NCBI RefSeq assembly: GCF_029626235.1
Contig: NZ_JARUBO010000005.1
Location: forward strand, 3,132,501-3,196,500
Origin: Micromonospora sp. WMMD1120
Lineage (GTDB): Bacteria; Actinomycetota; Actinomycetes; Mycobacteriales; Micromonosporaceae
Direction: 5' to 3'
DNA length: 64,000 nt
The notes under the pieces: model-generated
The model's input: only the letters and a program-made list of their open reading frames with translations
Told to the model about the DNA's origin: nothing
Database searches by the model: none
Shown: one piece after another, positions 12,046-20,350 of the stretch
Layout of the letters: the number at the start of each line of letters is the position of its first letter
How positions within the stretch are numbered: the stretch's first letter is position 1
Translations under genes and position numbers: made by a program

Positions 12046-12921
12046 ATGCGCGTGAAATACGTCCTGTCCGAGGTACTCGTCGGACTGTGGCGCAACGTGA
12101 CCATGTCCATCGCGATGATCATCACGATGGCGGTCTCGCTGACCATGCTCGGCGCCAGCGGTCTGATGTACCGCCAGGTCGACGACATGAAGGACCTCTA
12201 CTACAAGAACATCGAAGTCTCGATCTTCTTGACCCAGGAGGTGAGCGAGCAGGAGCGCACCGACCTGGACGCCAAGCTGAAGAGCGACCCCCTGGTGAAG
12301 GAGGTCTTCTACGTCAGCAAGGACGAGGCGTACAAGCGCTTCAAGGAGATGTACCCGGACGCGCCGGACCTGGTGAACGCGATCAAGCCGGACCAGTTGC
12401 CCGAGGCGTTCCGGCTCAAGCTGAACAACCCGGAGCAGTACAAGAACATCTACGACCAGTACAAGGACTCCGCCGGCGTCGAGGAGATCATCGACCAGAG
12501 TCGACTGCTCGACAAGGTCTTCAACGTCCTCACCGCGATCCAGAACATCGCCCTGGCCGCCGCCATCGTGATGGCGATCGCCGCCCTGCTGCTGGTCGCC
12601 AACACCATCCAGGTGGCCGCGTACAGCAAGCGGCGCGAGGTCGCGGTCATGAAGCTGGTCGGTGCGTCCAACTGGTTCATCCAGGCGCCGTTCGTGCTGG
12701 AGGCGGTGGTGGCCGGTCTGATCGGCGCCCTGCTGGGCCTGGTCGCCCTGATCGCGGCGAAGTATCTGCTCTTCGACGGCTCGCTGAGCGCGTTGCAGGG
12801 TCTGCTCTCGCCGATCAGCTGGGGTGACATCCTGTTCATCTTCCCGATCATGGCCGGCGTCGGTGGTCTGGTCAGCGCCGCCACCGCCTGGATCACCCTG
12901 CGCTTCTACCTGCGGGTCTAG
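12046..12921 (+). CDS. ftsX: Cell division protein FtsX (permease-like)
   Basis: FtsX is the membrane partner of FtsE; its large extracellular loop recruits septal peptidoglycan hydrolases (in mycobacteria, RipC). The 291-residue protein has one TM segment near residues 20-42. The extracellular domain (about 50-165) includes EVSIFLTQEVSEQERTDLDA, and three TM segments (about 170-195, 220-245 and 260-285) form the FtsX fold with YSKRREVAVMKLVGASNWFI between them. ATG start after a strong GGAGGAAA site. A terminator follows 29 bases after the stop. Confidence 0.95.
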   Translation: MRVKYVLSEVLVGLWRNVTMSIAMIITMAVSLTMLGASGLMYRQVDDMKDLYYKNIEVSIFLTQEVSEQERTDLDAKLKSDPLVKEVFYVSKDEAYKRFKEMYPDAPDLVNAIKPDQLPEAFRLKLNNPEQYKNIYDQYKDSAGVEEIIDQSRLLDKVFNVLTAIQNIALAAAIVMAIAALLLVANTIQVAAYSKRREVAVMKLVGASNWFIQAPFVLEAVVAGLIGALLGLVALIAAKYLLFDGSLSALQGLLSPISWGDILFIFPIMAGVGGLVSAATAWITLRFYLRV

Positions 12922-12950
12922 GCGCCGTACGGGTCGTCCCGTCGTCTCAC

Positions 12951-12994
12951 AAGGACCCTCCCGCGCCGGAAATAAACAGCGCGGGAGGGTCCTT
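12951..12994 (+). terminator. Hairpin terminator after ftsX
   Basis: A perfect 16-bp stem (12951-12966 with 12979-12994) with a 12-nt A-rich loop. It closes the ftsEX transcript before smpB; a possible smpB -10 box TAACAT follows at 13005-13010. Confidence 0.85.
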
Positions 12995-13070
12995 CTCATT
13001 CGGGTAACATGATCGCTCGTCCGGTCCGGGGGAGCCCGACCGCGACATGGGCGGAGAGGGGGTGGCACCG

Positions 13071-13550
13071 ATGCCACGGGAAAAGGGGCGCAAGGTGGTC
13101 GCCTCCAACAAGAAGGCACGCCACGACTACTCGATCCTCGACACGTACGAGGCGGGCATGGCGCTGACCGGCACCGAGGTCAAGTCGCTGCGGGCCGGGC
13201 GGGCGTCGCTCGTCGACGCGTTCGCCCAGGAGCGCAACGGCGAGTTGTTCCTGCACGCGATGCACATCCCGGAGTACACGCAGGGCACCTGGACCAACCA
13301 CGAGCCCCGACGTACCCGCAAGCTGCTGCTCAACCGGGGCGAGCTGGACAAGCTCATCGGGAAGACCCGCGAGGGCGGCCTGACGATAGTGCCCCTACAG
13401 GTCTACTTCTCGGACGGCTGGGCCAAGGTGGAGATCGCTCTCGCCAAGGGCAAGAAGTCGTACGACAAGCGCCAGGACCTCGCCAAGCGGGACGCGGACC
13501 GGGAGATCGCCCGGGTGTCCGGCCGGCGCGGCAAGGGCATGGACGACTGA
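13071..13550 (+). CDS. smpB: SsrA-binding protein SmpB
   Basis: SmpB binds tmRNA and delivers it to stalled ribosomes for trans-translation. The 159-residue protein carries the family motifs [20 protein letters not shown], the tRNA-binding core [19 protein letters not shown] and the basic C-terminal tail [20 protein letters not shown] that reaches into the mRNA channel. I chose ATG 13071 because a GGAGAGGGGG site lies just upstream; an in-frame upstream extension exists but adds no conserved residues. Its RNA partner ssrA lies 105 bases downstream. Confidence 0.95.
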   Translation: MPREKGRKVVASNKKARHDYSILDTYEAGMALTGTEVKSLRAGRASLVDAFAQERNGELFLHAMHIPEYTQGTWTNHEPRRTRKLLLNRGELDKLIGKTREGGLTIVPLQVYFSDGWAKVEIALAKGKKSYDKRQDLAKRDADREIARVSGRRGKGMDD

Positions 13551-13655
13551 TTTCATGCCGGTTGTCCGGGTCGGCGCGTCGGGCCGGGGCTCGGGATGAA
13601 AGCGGTTGCGGCAGGCGTTAGTCTTGTCAGTGCCGCCACATCGGCGGCCTGTCGA

Positions 13656-14031
13656 GGGGGTGACTGGTTTCGACTTCGTACGCAGCGACAGGGGAAGCGA
13701 GCCGAGGAAGCCGACGTCGTCTCGAGAATCGGTCGTCGGAAACCAATAAGCGCCAAGCAAAATCGCGCTGACTTCGCTCTCGCCGCCTGAGGCGAGTAGC
13801 AAGTCTGTCGGCCTGGGAGCGCCTTCGACCCAGTTAGCCGGCATCAGCTAGAAGGCTGGCCAATCGGACCCGGTCGCGGGGTCCGTGTGGCGAGATCAAT
13901 CAGCGACTGGGCCCGTCACACCAACTTGCTCGCGTGAGCGGTGGGGCCGAGTAGAGGCATAGCGAGCTGCGCTCGGAGAAGCCCTGACAAACCGGCGAAG
14001 GACCCGGGTTCGATTCCCGGCACCTCCACCA
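13656..14031 (+). ncRNA. ssrA: Transfer-messenger RNA (tmRNA)
   Basis: tmRNA rescues ribosomes stalled on mRNAs without a stop codon. The tRNA-like domain is formed by the 5' end GGGGGTGACTGGTTTCGAC and the 3' end, whose T arm GGGTTCGATTCCC precedes CACCTCCACCA. The acceptor arms pair with one G-U, and CCA is encoded. The tag reading frame at 13752-13790 reads AKQNRADFALAA and then a stop, ending in the ALAA degron that targets proteins to Clp proteases. It is a one-piece tmRNA, not permuted. The promoter is not obvious; TAGTCT at 13619-13624 is a possible -10 box. Confidence 0.95.
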
Positions 14032-14038
14032 CCTCGAA

Positions 14039-14071
14039 CGAAGCGCCCCGGCCACCGGCCGGGGCGCTTCG
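14039..14071 (+). terminator. Hairpin terminator after tmRNA
   Basis: A perfect 15-bp stem (14039-14053 with 14057-14071) with a 3-nt loop, 7 nt after the tmRNA CCA end. Confidence 0.85.
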
Positions 14072-14201
14072 TCGTACCCGGGTGTGGCCACTGGGACGGC
14101 TGTGTCAGAAGGGGCAGATGAGCCGCCCGGGAGCTCTGGACAGGCTGGGGCGGGTGGGCCCACCATCGCGGTATGGGATAGCAGCGCGTGCGGGAGGTGC
14201 C

Positions 14202-14699
14202 ATGGTCACCGGTCCGGTTGAGCAGCCGTCACTCGTCGCCCGGCCGCGTGCCGCGCTCCCCGTCGACCCCCACCCCGTCGGGCTGCCCGGTGAGCCGCGC
14301 CCGGCCGGCCTCGCCGGTGACGTGCACGCCCTCGGGCGGGCCGTCGCCCGCACCCCCACCGAACCCCGCTGGCGGGAAGACGTGCTCCGTCGGCTGCGTC
14401 CGGTGCGGCGGGGCTTCGCCGAGCACGTCCGGCTCACCGAGGGCCCCACCGGGCTCTACCGGGAGTTGCTCACCCAGTCGCCACGCCTGGATCACCGGGT
14501 ACGACTGCTGACCCGGGAGCACGCCATGATCGTCGCCGCGATCCTGGCGGTCCAGCAGATCGCCGAACGGCCCGAGGGGCACCCCGACGAGGTGCGGCAC
14601 CGGGCCGCGCACCTGCTGCGCAGGCTGGCCCGACACCGGCGGCGTGGGGCTGACCTGCTCTGGGAGGCGTACCAGACGGATCTGGGTGGCGAGACCTGA
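14202..14699 (+). CDS. Helical hypothetical protein
   Basis: A 165-residue protein I do not recognise. The first 60 residues are rich in Pro and Ala and probably unstructured. The rest is Arg-rich and helical: VLRRLRPVRRGFAEHVRLTE, then LLTREHAMIVAAILAVQQIA and HRAAHLLRRLARHRRRGADL. His residues are spaced along the helices but do not form a clear hemerythrin or DinB metal site. ATG 14202 is preceded by GGGAGG. It is followed after 36 bases by a lipoprotein gene and may share its transcript. Confidence 0.65.
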   Translation: MVTGPVEQPSLVARPRAALPVDPHPVGLPGEPRPAGLAGDVHALGRAVARTPTEPRWREDVLRRLRPVRRGFAEHVRLTEGPTGLYRELLTQSPRLDHRVRLLTREHAMIVAAILAVQQIAERPEGHPDEVRHRAAHLLRRLARHRRRGADLLWEAYQTDLGGET

Positions 14700-14735
14700 G
14701 GGAACCAGCCCTCGCGTGGGCACGTCCAACCGCAC

Positions 14736-15683
14736 ATGCGTCGATCGGCAGTGCTGCTCGTACTCCTGTTCACCGCGGGCTGTGCCGCGACCGGCACCGG
14801 CCCGTCCGGCGCGACGGGGGACCCGACGCCCCGTGCGGAGGCGTTCGAGACCCGGGCCGCGCGGGTCGCCGAGGCGTGGCGGCCCGGCCCCGACTGGCGT
14901 ACCGGCTACGTGCCGCTGGAGGGGCCGACACTGCTCACCGGCGACCCCCGCTTCACCACCGACACCGAGACGGCCTTCCGGGCCGGGTGGTACCGGTCCC
15001 GGGTGCCGATACCGCCCGCCCGGGTCGGCGGTGAGATCCGCTTTCCGGACGGACGGCTGACGCTGCCGCTGGTCAGCGCCGCCGAGGCGTACCGGGAACT
15101 GGACCAGGGCGACCCGTTGCCCTGCCCGGGGCGTCCGAAGCGGCCCGGGCTGCCGTCGCCGGGCGGCCCCACCGTCGAGCCCGGACCGGACGGGTGGACG
15201 ACGAGCGGCACGCAGACCGCCTGCCTGCCGCTCACCGTCACCGCTGTCACCCTCGGTGCCGTGCCGGTGCGGACGAGCCGGGGCGAGGCGCAGGTCCCCG
15301 CCTGGTTGTTCACCGTCGAGGAGCTGGCCACGCCGGTGGTCCGGCTCGCCGTCGCGCCGGCGGCGGTCCGTCCGGTGCCCGAGCCCACGGCGCCGGGTCA
15401 GCCGTTGCCGAACGGCATGGTCGGCGCCCAGGATCTGGGGGCTGTCGACGGCAGCCGACTGACCGTGCGGCTGGGGGTCGGCGCCTGCGACACCGACGTC
15501 ACGCCGCTGGTGTGGGAACGGCCCGAGGTCGTGGTGGTCGGTGGGCGGGTCACCCGGGCCACCGGCGAATGCATCGACGTGCTCAAGCTGGAACCGGTCA
15601 CCGTCACCCTCACGGCCCCGCTGGGCGCCCGTCCGGTGTTGGACGTCGCCACCGGCCGTCCGTTGTCGATCGCGCCCCGCTGA
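14736..15683 (+). CDS. Putative secreted lipoprotein
   Basis: The N-terminus is a lipoprotein signal peptide: Arg-Arg, a hydrophobic run, then the lipobox TAGC with the lipidated Cys at residue 16. The mature part (about 300 residues) is exposed on the outer face of the membrane. It contains Cys residues at LPCPGRP, TQTACLPL, GACDTDV and GECIDVL that could form two disulfides. No enzymatic motif is visible; the strand-rich pattern suggests a binding or structural domain. It is convergent with the ThDP enzyme, with only five bases between the stops. Confidence 0.75.
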   Translation: MRRSAVLLVLLFTAGCAATGTGPSGATGDPTPRAEAFETRAARVAEAWRPGPDWRTGYVPLEGPTLLTGDPRFTTDTETAFRAGWYRSRVPIPPARVGGEIRFPDGRLTLPLVSAAEAYRELDQGDPLPCPGRPKRPGLPSPGGPTVEPGPDGWTTSGTQTACLPLTVTAVTLGAVPVRTSRGEAQVPAWLFTVEELATPVVRLAVAPAAVRPVPEPTAPGQPLPNGMVGAQDLGAVDGSRLTVRLGVGACDTDVTPLVWERPEVVVVGGRVTRATGECIDVLKLEPVTVTLTAPLGARPVLDVATGRPLSIAPR

Positions 15684-15688
15684 CCCGC

Positions 15689-17284
15689 TCAGAGGAGGCT
15701 GGGCACGTCGGTGTTGATGGGCACCGGCAGCACCGTGGGCCGCTCGGCGCGCAGCGCGGTGGCGAGCGCCGCGCCGAGCTGCTCGGGTGTCTCCGCCACC
15801 TCGGTGGCGCAACCGTAACCGGCGGCGATGGCTGTGACGTCCAGCCCCGGTAGGTCCAGGCCGGGCACTCCGGGAGTGTGCTTCAGCTCGGCGAACGCCT
15901 TGAGGATCGCGTACTGCTGGTTGACCGGGACCACGACCACCACCGGCAGGGCCAGGCGGGCGGCGGTCCACAGCGCCTGCACCGAGTAGTGGAACGACCC
16001 GTCGCCGATCACCGCCACCACCGGTCGACAGCGTCCGGTGTCCCGCTCGGCGAGCGCCACCCCGACCGCGGCCGGCAGGCCGTAACCGAGGCCGCCGCTG
16101 GCCATCGTGAAGTACGACGCCGGTCGGGTGATCCGAAGCTGACGGCGCAGCGCGGACAGATTGGACGGTGACTCCTGTACCAGCACCCCGTCCGCCGGCC
16201 AGTGCGCGGCCAGCGCGGCGAAGAGGGCGTCGGCGCTCAGCGGGGTGGTCATCTCCGGCGGTGGCGGCGCGGCCCGTCGTGCGGGTGCCGGTCGGTCGGT
16301 CGGCGGCACCCGCTGGACGAACGCGGCCAGGGCCAACCCGGGGTCGCTGAGCAGACTGTCGCCGACCGGAGCCCGCGCGGCCTCGTCGGGGTCGTCGGTG
16401 ACGTGCAGCAGTCGGGCGCCGTCGGGCAGGTGCCCACCGGGCAGGTACGGGTAGTAGCGGAACACCGGAGCACCCACCACCAGCACCGTGTCGTGCCCGC
16501 GCAGCGCCTCGGCGAGGGGGCCGATCGCGTACGGCAGCACCCCGCGGAAGTGCGGGTGGTCCTCGGGGAACACGGCCCGCTCGGTGGCGGGGGCCGACCA
16601 GACCGGCGCGGCCAGCCGCTCGGCCAGGGCGACGGCGGTCGACCAACTGCCGGAGCGGTCCACGCCCGGCCCGTAGACGAGCACCGGACTGGCGCTGCCG
16701 GCGAGCACCCGGGCGAACTCGTCCAACCGCTCCGGGTCCGGCGCGAAGCGGGTCGCCACCGTACGCGGGGCGGGCGGCGGGTCGGCGGGCTGCGCCCAGT
16801 CGTCCAGCGGCAGCGAGAGGAAGACCGGTCCCGCCGGTGGTTGCACAGCTGTCGCGTACGCCCGCAGCAGCGCTGCCGGGATGTCCTGCGCCCGAGCCGG
16901 CTCGTAGGCCCACTTCACATACGGCTGCGGGAGTTCGGTGGGCCGGCGGCTGGCCAACCGGGGTTCGAGCAGCAGCATCTCCCGGGTCTGCTGCCCGGCG
17001 GTGACGATCAACGGGGTCTTGTTGTGCCAGGCGGTCACCAGGTTGCCCATGCCGTTGCCGGTGCCCGGGGCGGTGTGCAGGTTGACGTGGGCGGGTTTCC
17101 CGGTGGCCTGGGCGTAGCCGTCGGCCAGCGCGACGGCCGTCGCCTCATGCAGCGCGTGGACGTAGTGGAAGTCGGTGGGGAAGTCCTGGAGGAACGGCTC
17201 CTCGGTGGAGCCGGGGTTGCCGAAGACGGTGGTCATCCCGAGGGTGCGGAGCACGTCGTATGTCGTGTCCCGGACCGTTGCCAT
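15689..17284 (-). CDS. mdlC: Benzoylformate decarboxylase-like ThDP enzyme
   Basis: Thiamine-diphosphate enzyme of the benzoylformate decarboxylase type (benzoylformate to benzaldehyde plus CO2). The 531-residue protein opens with GNPGSTEEPFL, including the conserved Ser and Glu seen in BFDC. It has HEATAVALADGYAQATG with the active-site His, and the ThDP/Mg motif VIGDGSFHYSVQALW running to VVPVNQQYAILKAF. Close relatives act on other 2-oxo acids, so the exact substrate is inferred. ATG 17284 lies 9 nt after GGAGG; GTG 17290 is too close to the site. A 2-hydroxy-acid oxidase that could make its substrate is encoded 5.6 kb away. Confidence 0.8.
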   Translation of the reverse strand: MATVRDTTYDVLRTLGMTTVFGNPGSTEEPFLQDFPTDFHYVHALHEATAVALADGYAQATGKPAHVNLHTAPGTGNGMGNLVTAWHNKTPLIVTAGQQTREMLLLEPRLASRRPTELPQPYVKWAYEPARAQDIPAALLRAYATAVQPPAGPVFLSLPLDDWAQPADPPPAPRTVATRFAPDPERLDEFARVLAGSASPVLVYGPGVDRSGSWSTAVALAERLAAPVWSAPATERAVFPEDHPHFRGVLPYAIGPLAEALRGHDTVLVVGAPVFRYYPYLPGGHLPDGARLLHVTDDPDEAARAPVGDSLLSDPGLALAAFVQRVPPTDRPAPARRAAPPPPEMTTPLSADALFAALAAHWPADGVLVQESPSNLSALRRQLRITRPASYFTMASGGLGYGLPAAVGVALAERDTGRCRPVVAVIGDGSFHYSVQALWTAARLALPVVVVVPVNQQYAILKAFAELKHTPGVPGLDLPGLDVTAIAAGYGCATEVAETPEQLGAALATALRAERPTVLPVPINTDVPSLL

Positions 17285-17490
17285 CGCCACCCGCCTCCGT
17301 GTCGCGGGCAGGGACGACCCGGTCGTCCTCCCGATCAGCCGAATCTATCGGGATGTGACGGGCCTTTCGGGCTTTTCTCGGCCGTGGCTGGTCCGGATCA
17401 GTCCAGCAGTGGGAAGTCGACCGCCGGGGTTGGCCGGCAACTGTCCGATCACCCGCCGCTGAGACCTTAGCCAGCGCCCGGGACGCAGGC

Positions 17491-17584
17491 TATGGTGCCA
17501 GGCATGGCGTTGACAGCGTGGCTGATCTCGATGCACCGGGCGGAATCGGTTGATGACCGGCACCCGGCACGGGCTCACGGTTGA
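17491..17584 (+). CDS. Possible leaderless 26-residue leader ORF upstream of the YqgE/AlgH gene
   Basis: TATGGT at 17491-17496 is a good -10 box and ends 7 nt before ATG 17504. That ATG opens a 26-codon frame (MALTAWLISMHRAESVDDRH and six more residues) stopping at 17584, three bases before the next possible start. The spacing fits a leaderless leader peptide coupled to the AlgH-type gene. There is no homology evidence. The rest of the 303-base gap from 17285 shows nothing I can name. Confidence 0.3.
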
Positions 17585-17587
17585 CGG

Positions 17588-18187
17588 GTGTGTGGCATGC
17601 AGGGAGAGGGCCAGGCGATCGGCGGACGGGCGATGGAGTCGATGACCGGGCGGCTGCTGGTCGCGACTCCGGCGCTCAAGGACCCGAACTTCGACCGTAC
17701 GGTGGTGCTGCTCGTCGCCCACGAGCCGGGCGGCGCGCTCGGCGTGGTGCTCAACCGGGCCACCGAGGTGCCGGTGGCCGAGGTGCTCGGTGACTGGAGC
17801 GACCTGGCCCGCCATCCGGCGGTGCTCTTCGAGGGCGGCCCGGTGCAGCCCGACTCCGCGATCTGCCTCGCTCGGATGCGGCACCCCATGCGCCGGTTGA
17901 AGGGGTTCCACCAGGTCTCCGGGGCGGTCGGCACGATCGACCTGTCGGTCGACCCGGAGCGGCTGCGGGAGAGCATCGGCGGCATCCGGGTGTTCGCCGG
18001 CTACTCCGGCTGGGGCGGTGGCCAGCTGGAGCAGGAGATCGCCGACGGTTCCTGGTTCGTGCTGGACGGGCTGCCCGGTGACGCCTTCGTCGACCGACCG
18101 GACGACCTGTGGCCGATGGTGCTGCGTCGGCAGGGCGGGATGATGGCGGCGGTCGCCCACTTCCCGCCGGACGTCGCGCTCAACTGA
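17588..18187 (+). CDS. YqgE/AlgH family protein (DUF179)
   Basis: A conserved cytoplasmic protein of unknown biochemical function. Family motifs are all present: TGRLLVATPALKDPNFDRTV, LVAHEPGGALGVVLNRATE, FEGGPVQPDSAICL, and GYSGWGGGQLEQEIADGSWF. The 199-residue length from GTG 17588 includes a short N-terminal extension; ATG 17633 (MESMTGRLLVA) gives the usual family N-terminus and is a likely alternative, though without a strong ribosome binding site. The protein is upstream of, and in the same direction as, the tRNA-Ala gene. Confidence 0.9.
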   Translation: MCGMQGEGQAIGGRAMESMTGRLLVATPALKDPNFDRTVVLLVAHEPGGALGVVLNRATEVPVAEVLGDWSDLARHPAVLFEGGPVQPDSAICLARMRHPMRRLKGFHQVSGAVGTIDLSVDPERLRESIGGIRVFAGYSGWGGGQLEQEIADGSWFVLDGLPGDAFVDRPDDLWPMVLRRQGGMMAAVAHFPPDVALN

Positions 18188-18213
18188 CCCGGCCCGGCGG
18201 GGACCCCGCGAGA

Positions 18214-18241
18214 TGACCATGCCGGCGGGTCTGTGTATAGT
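18214..18241 (+). promoter_or_regulatory. tRNA-Ala promoter
   Basis: TGACCA (18214-18219), a 16-nt spacer and TATAGT (18236-18241) lie 33 nt before the mature tRNA 5' end. Confidence 0.55.
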
Positions 18242-18274
18242 TTCCGAGTGCCCGGGCAACCGGGACGACAGCTT

Positions 18275-18347
18275 GGGGCCGTGGCGCAGCTGGTAGCGCA
18301 CCACACTGGCAGTGTGGGGGTCAGGGGTTCGAGTCCCCTCGGCTCCA
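18275..18347 (+). tRNA. tRNA-Ala (anticodon GGC)
   Basis: A 73-nt cloverleaf. The acceptor GGGGCCG pairs with CGGCTCC with one G-U, the anticodon stem CCACA/TGTGG holds loop CTGGCAG with anticodon GGC at 18308-18310, and the T loop is TTCGAGT. The discriminator is A and the CCA is not encoded (CCC follows). It reads GCC and GCU alanine codons. Its last 27 bases are overlapped on the other strand by the sensor kinase ORF. Confidence 0.97.
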
Positions 18348-19634
18348 CCCAGGCGAAACGCCCTGGTGCGGGTTATTGGCCCGCACCAGGGCGTTGTTCG
18401 TTTCCCGGTCAGGACCCCGCGCCCCTGCCCCGACCGTCCGTGGCGGCAGCGTCGGCAGGCGGACGGTGAAGGTCGCCCCCTCGCCGGGCCTGCTCTCGGC
18501 GGTGATCGTTCCGCCGTGACTCGTCACCACCTCGCGCAGGAGAGCAAGGCCCAGACCGAACCGCCGGTCCTGGGCCCCGGCCCCGCGATGGAAGCGGTCG
18601 AAGAGGCGTTCCGCGTCGGCGCTGTCGAAGCCGGCGCCGCTGTCGGTGACCACCAGGTCCGCGTCGCGGCGGGAGGTGCGCAGCGTCACGTCGATACGGC
18701 CCCCGGTCGGGGTGTGGGTGAGGGCGTTGGCGAGCAACTCGCCGACCACGCGGCGCAGGGCGGAGGCGACGCCGCAGACGAGCACCGGAGTGTCCGGGGC
18801 GGTCAGGCGTACCTGGACGCCCTGCTCCGCGGCGCGCTCGGCCTCGCAGTCGACGGCCTCGGCGGAGAGGCGGGTCAGGTCGACGGGCGCGGAGGGGTGC
18901 CGGTCGGCAGGGGTGGCGGCGAGCCGGGCGGAGAGCAGGAGTTCGTCGACGATCTCGCCGAGGCGGCGGGTGGTCTCGATCAGGCGGTCGTAGTCGGCAC
19001 GGTCGGCGCCGGCGCGGCGGGCCAGAAGTTGGGCGCGGGTGTGGACGTGGGCGATGGGGGTGCGCAACTCGTGGCTGGCGTCGGCGACGAAGCGACGTTG
19101 CCGGCTGAGCGCCTCGGCGAGCGGCGCGACGGCGCGGCGGCCGACGACGAAGCCGGTGAGCACCGCCGCGGCGAGGCCGACGATCGCGGCGAGGAGGAAC
19201 GCCGCGAGCAGGTGACGCCGGTCGGAGAGCTGGAACCGGGCGTCGAACACCGCCTGCACCACCCCCGCGCCGCGCGGCTGGGTGCGTACGTAGTACGTGG
19301 TGCCGTTGCGGGTGATCCGGTCACTGCGGACCTGGCGGTCGAGGGCCACCGTGTCGATGGCGGACCGCAGTGGGAACCCTTCGGGTGGGGGGTTCCGGCC
19401 CGAGTCGAAGCGGCCACCCTCGTACAGGATGATCCAGTTGCAGCCCGGCGGACCGTCGATGGTGCCGTGCACCGCGCCGTAGGTCAGCTCGCGTTCGATC
19501 TGTTCGTGCTGGTTGTGCAGCAGCGCCGCGTACGAGATGGCGGCGCCCAGGGCCAGCAGCGTCGTGATGGTGAGGCCGACGAACACGCTGACCCGTACCC
19601 GGGCCCGGCGCAGCATGGTGTCCTCGAAGCTCAC
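18321..19634 (-). CDS. Two-component sensor histidine kinase
   Basis: A membrane sensor kinase with TM segments at about residues 15-38 and 143-165 around an extracellular sensor domain. The HAMP-like linker is short. The DHp helix carries the phospho-accepting His ([20 protein letters not shown]). The ATPase domain follows with N box [14 protein letters not shown]1 VTDSGAGFD, the F-box-like DRFHRG and G2 RFGLGLALL. The GTG start overlaps the response regulator stop (GTGA). The kinase domain ends near [10 protein letters not shown]. The last 35 or so residues are translated from the tRNA terminator hairpin and 27 bases of antisense tRNA, so the original stop may have been lost. Confidence 0.9.
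   Translation of the reverse strand: MSFEDTMLRRARVRVSVFVGLTITTLLALGAAISYAALLHNQHEQIERELTYGAVHGTIDGPPGCNWIILYEGGRFDSGRNPPPEGFPLRSAIDTVALDRQVRSDRITRNGTTYYVRTQPRGAGVVQAVFDARFQLSDRRHLLAAFLLAAIVGLAAAVLTGFVVGRRAVAPLAEALSRQRRFVADASHELRTPIAHVHTRAQLLARRAGADRADYDRLIETTRRLGEIVDELLLSARLAATPADRHPSAPVDLTRLSAEAVDCEAERAAEQGVQVRLTAPDTPVLVCGVASALRRVVGELLANALTHTPTGGRIDVTLRTSRRDADLVVTDSGAGFDSADAERLFDRFHRGAGAQDRRFGLGLALLREVVTSHGGTITAESRPGEGATFTVRLPTLPPRTVGAGARGPDRETNNALVRANNPHQGVSPGWSRGDSNP
18357..18395. terminator. Hairpin terminator after tRNA-Ala, inside the kinase ORF
   Basis: A perfect 16-bp stem (18357-18372 with 18380-18395) and 7-nt loop, 9 nt after the tRNA. It lies within the 3' end of the opposing kinase frame, 34 bases before that frame's stop codon. 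Confidence 0.8.
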
Positions 19635-20287
19635 AGCGTCCCCAACCGGTAGCCGAGTCCGTGCACGGTCCGGATCACCGACCGGCCGAGCTTGCGCCGC
19701 AGGTAGTAGACGTACGTGTCGACCAGGGACGCCGCTGCCGCCTCGTCGAAGACCCGGCTGCGCAGCTCGGACCGGGAGTGCACGGTGTGCGGCCGGGCCG
19801 CGAGGACGCGCAGCAGCTCGAACTCGCGGGCGGACAGCGCGATCCGGGTGCCGTCGGGCAGGACGGCGTCGCGCACGGAGAGGTCGAGCTGGCCCGCCCC
19901 GAGCCGCAGCACCTCGGTCGAGTCGGAGGTCCGGCGGCAGAGGGCCCGGATGCGGGCGCTCAACTCGTCCAGGTCGAAGGGTTTCGTCAGGTAGTCGTCG
20001 GCGCCCGCGTCGAGACCGGCGATCCGGTCGTGGACGGTGCCGAGCGCGGTCAGCAGCAGCGCCCGGGCGACCACCGCGCGGGAACGCAACCGCACGACGA
20101 GGTCCAGCCCGTCGAGGGCGGGGAGCAGGCGGTCGATCACCATCACGTCGTACGGCCGGGTGAGCCCGAGGTGCAGGCCGCGTTGCCCGTCGGGGGCCTG
20201 GTCGACGACGTATCCCTCGTCGGTCAGCGTCTCGGCCACCATGCCGCGGAGCTCCGAGTCGTCATCAACGAGCAGGAGGCGGGTCAT
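19631..20287 (-). CDS. OmpR/PhoB-family response regulator
   Basis: A 218-residue regulator with an N-terminal receiver ([12 protein letters not shown] acidic pocket, phospho-acceptor Asp in [20 protein letters not shown], and the Lys in [13 protein letters not shown]). The C-terminal winged HTH reads [16 protein letters not shown], then [13 protein letters not shown] and [12 protein letters not shown]. It forms a translationally coupled pair with the downstream kinase. ATG 20287 has no ribosome binding site. It lies 63 bases after the antiporter gene on the same strand, so it could be carried on the metabolic cluster transcript or use its own promoter, near which an inverted repeat is visible. 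Confidence 0.93.
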   Translation of the reverse strand: MTRLLLVDDDSELRGMVAETLTDEGYVVDQAPDGQRGLHLGLTRPYDVMVIDRLLPALDGLDLVVRLRSRAVVARALLLTALGTVHDRIAGLDAGADDYLTKPFDLDELSARIRALCRRTSDSTEVLRLGAGQLDLSVRDAVLPDGTRIALSAREFELLRVLAARPHTVHSRSELRSRVFDEAAAASLVDTYVYYLRRKLGRSVIRTVHGLGYRLGTL

Positions 20288-20299
20288 GTACAGATGGTG

Positions 20300-20319
20300 A
20301 CATAGAACCGCGTCTATGT
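20300..20319. promoter_or_regulatory. Inverted repeat upstream of the response regulator gene
   Basis: ACATAGA (20300-20306) and TCTATGT (20313-20319) form a perfect inverted repeat with a 6-nt spacer, 13 bases upstream of the regulator start. It is a plausible autoregulatory binding site; inference only. Confidence 0.45.
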
Positions 20320-20350
20320 GTTGTGAAACTTGTCTCCTCAAACAATCAAT

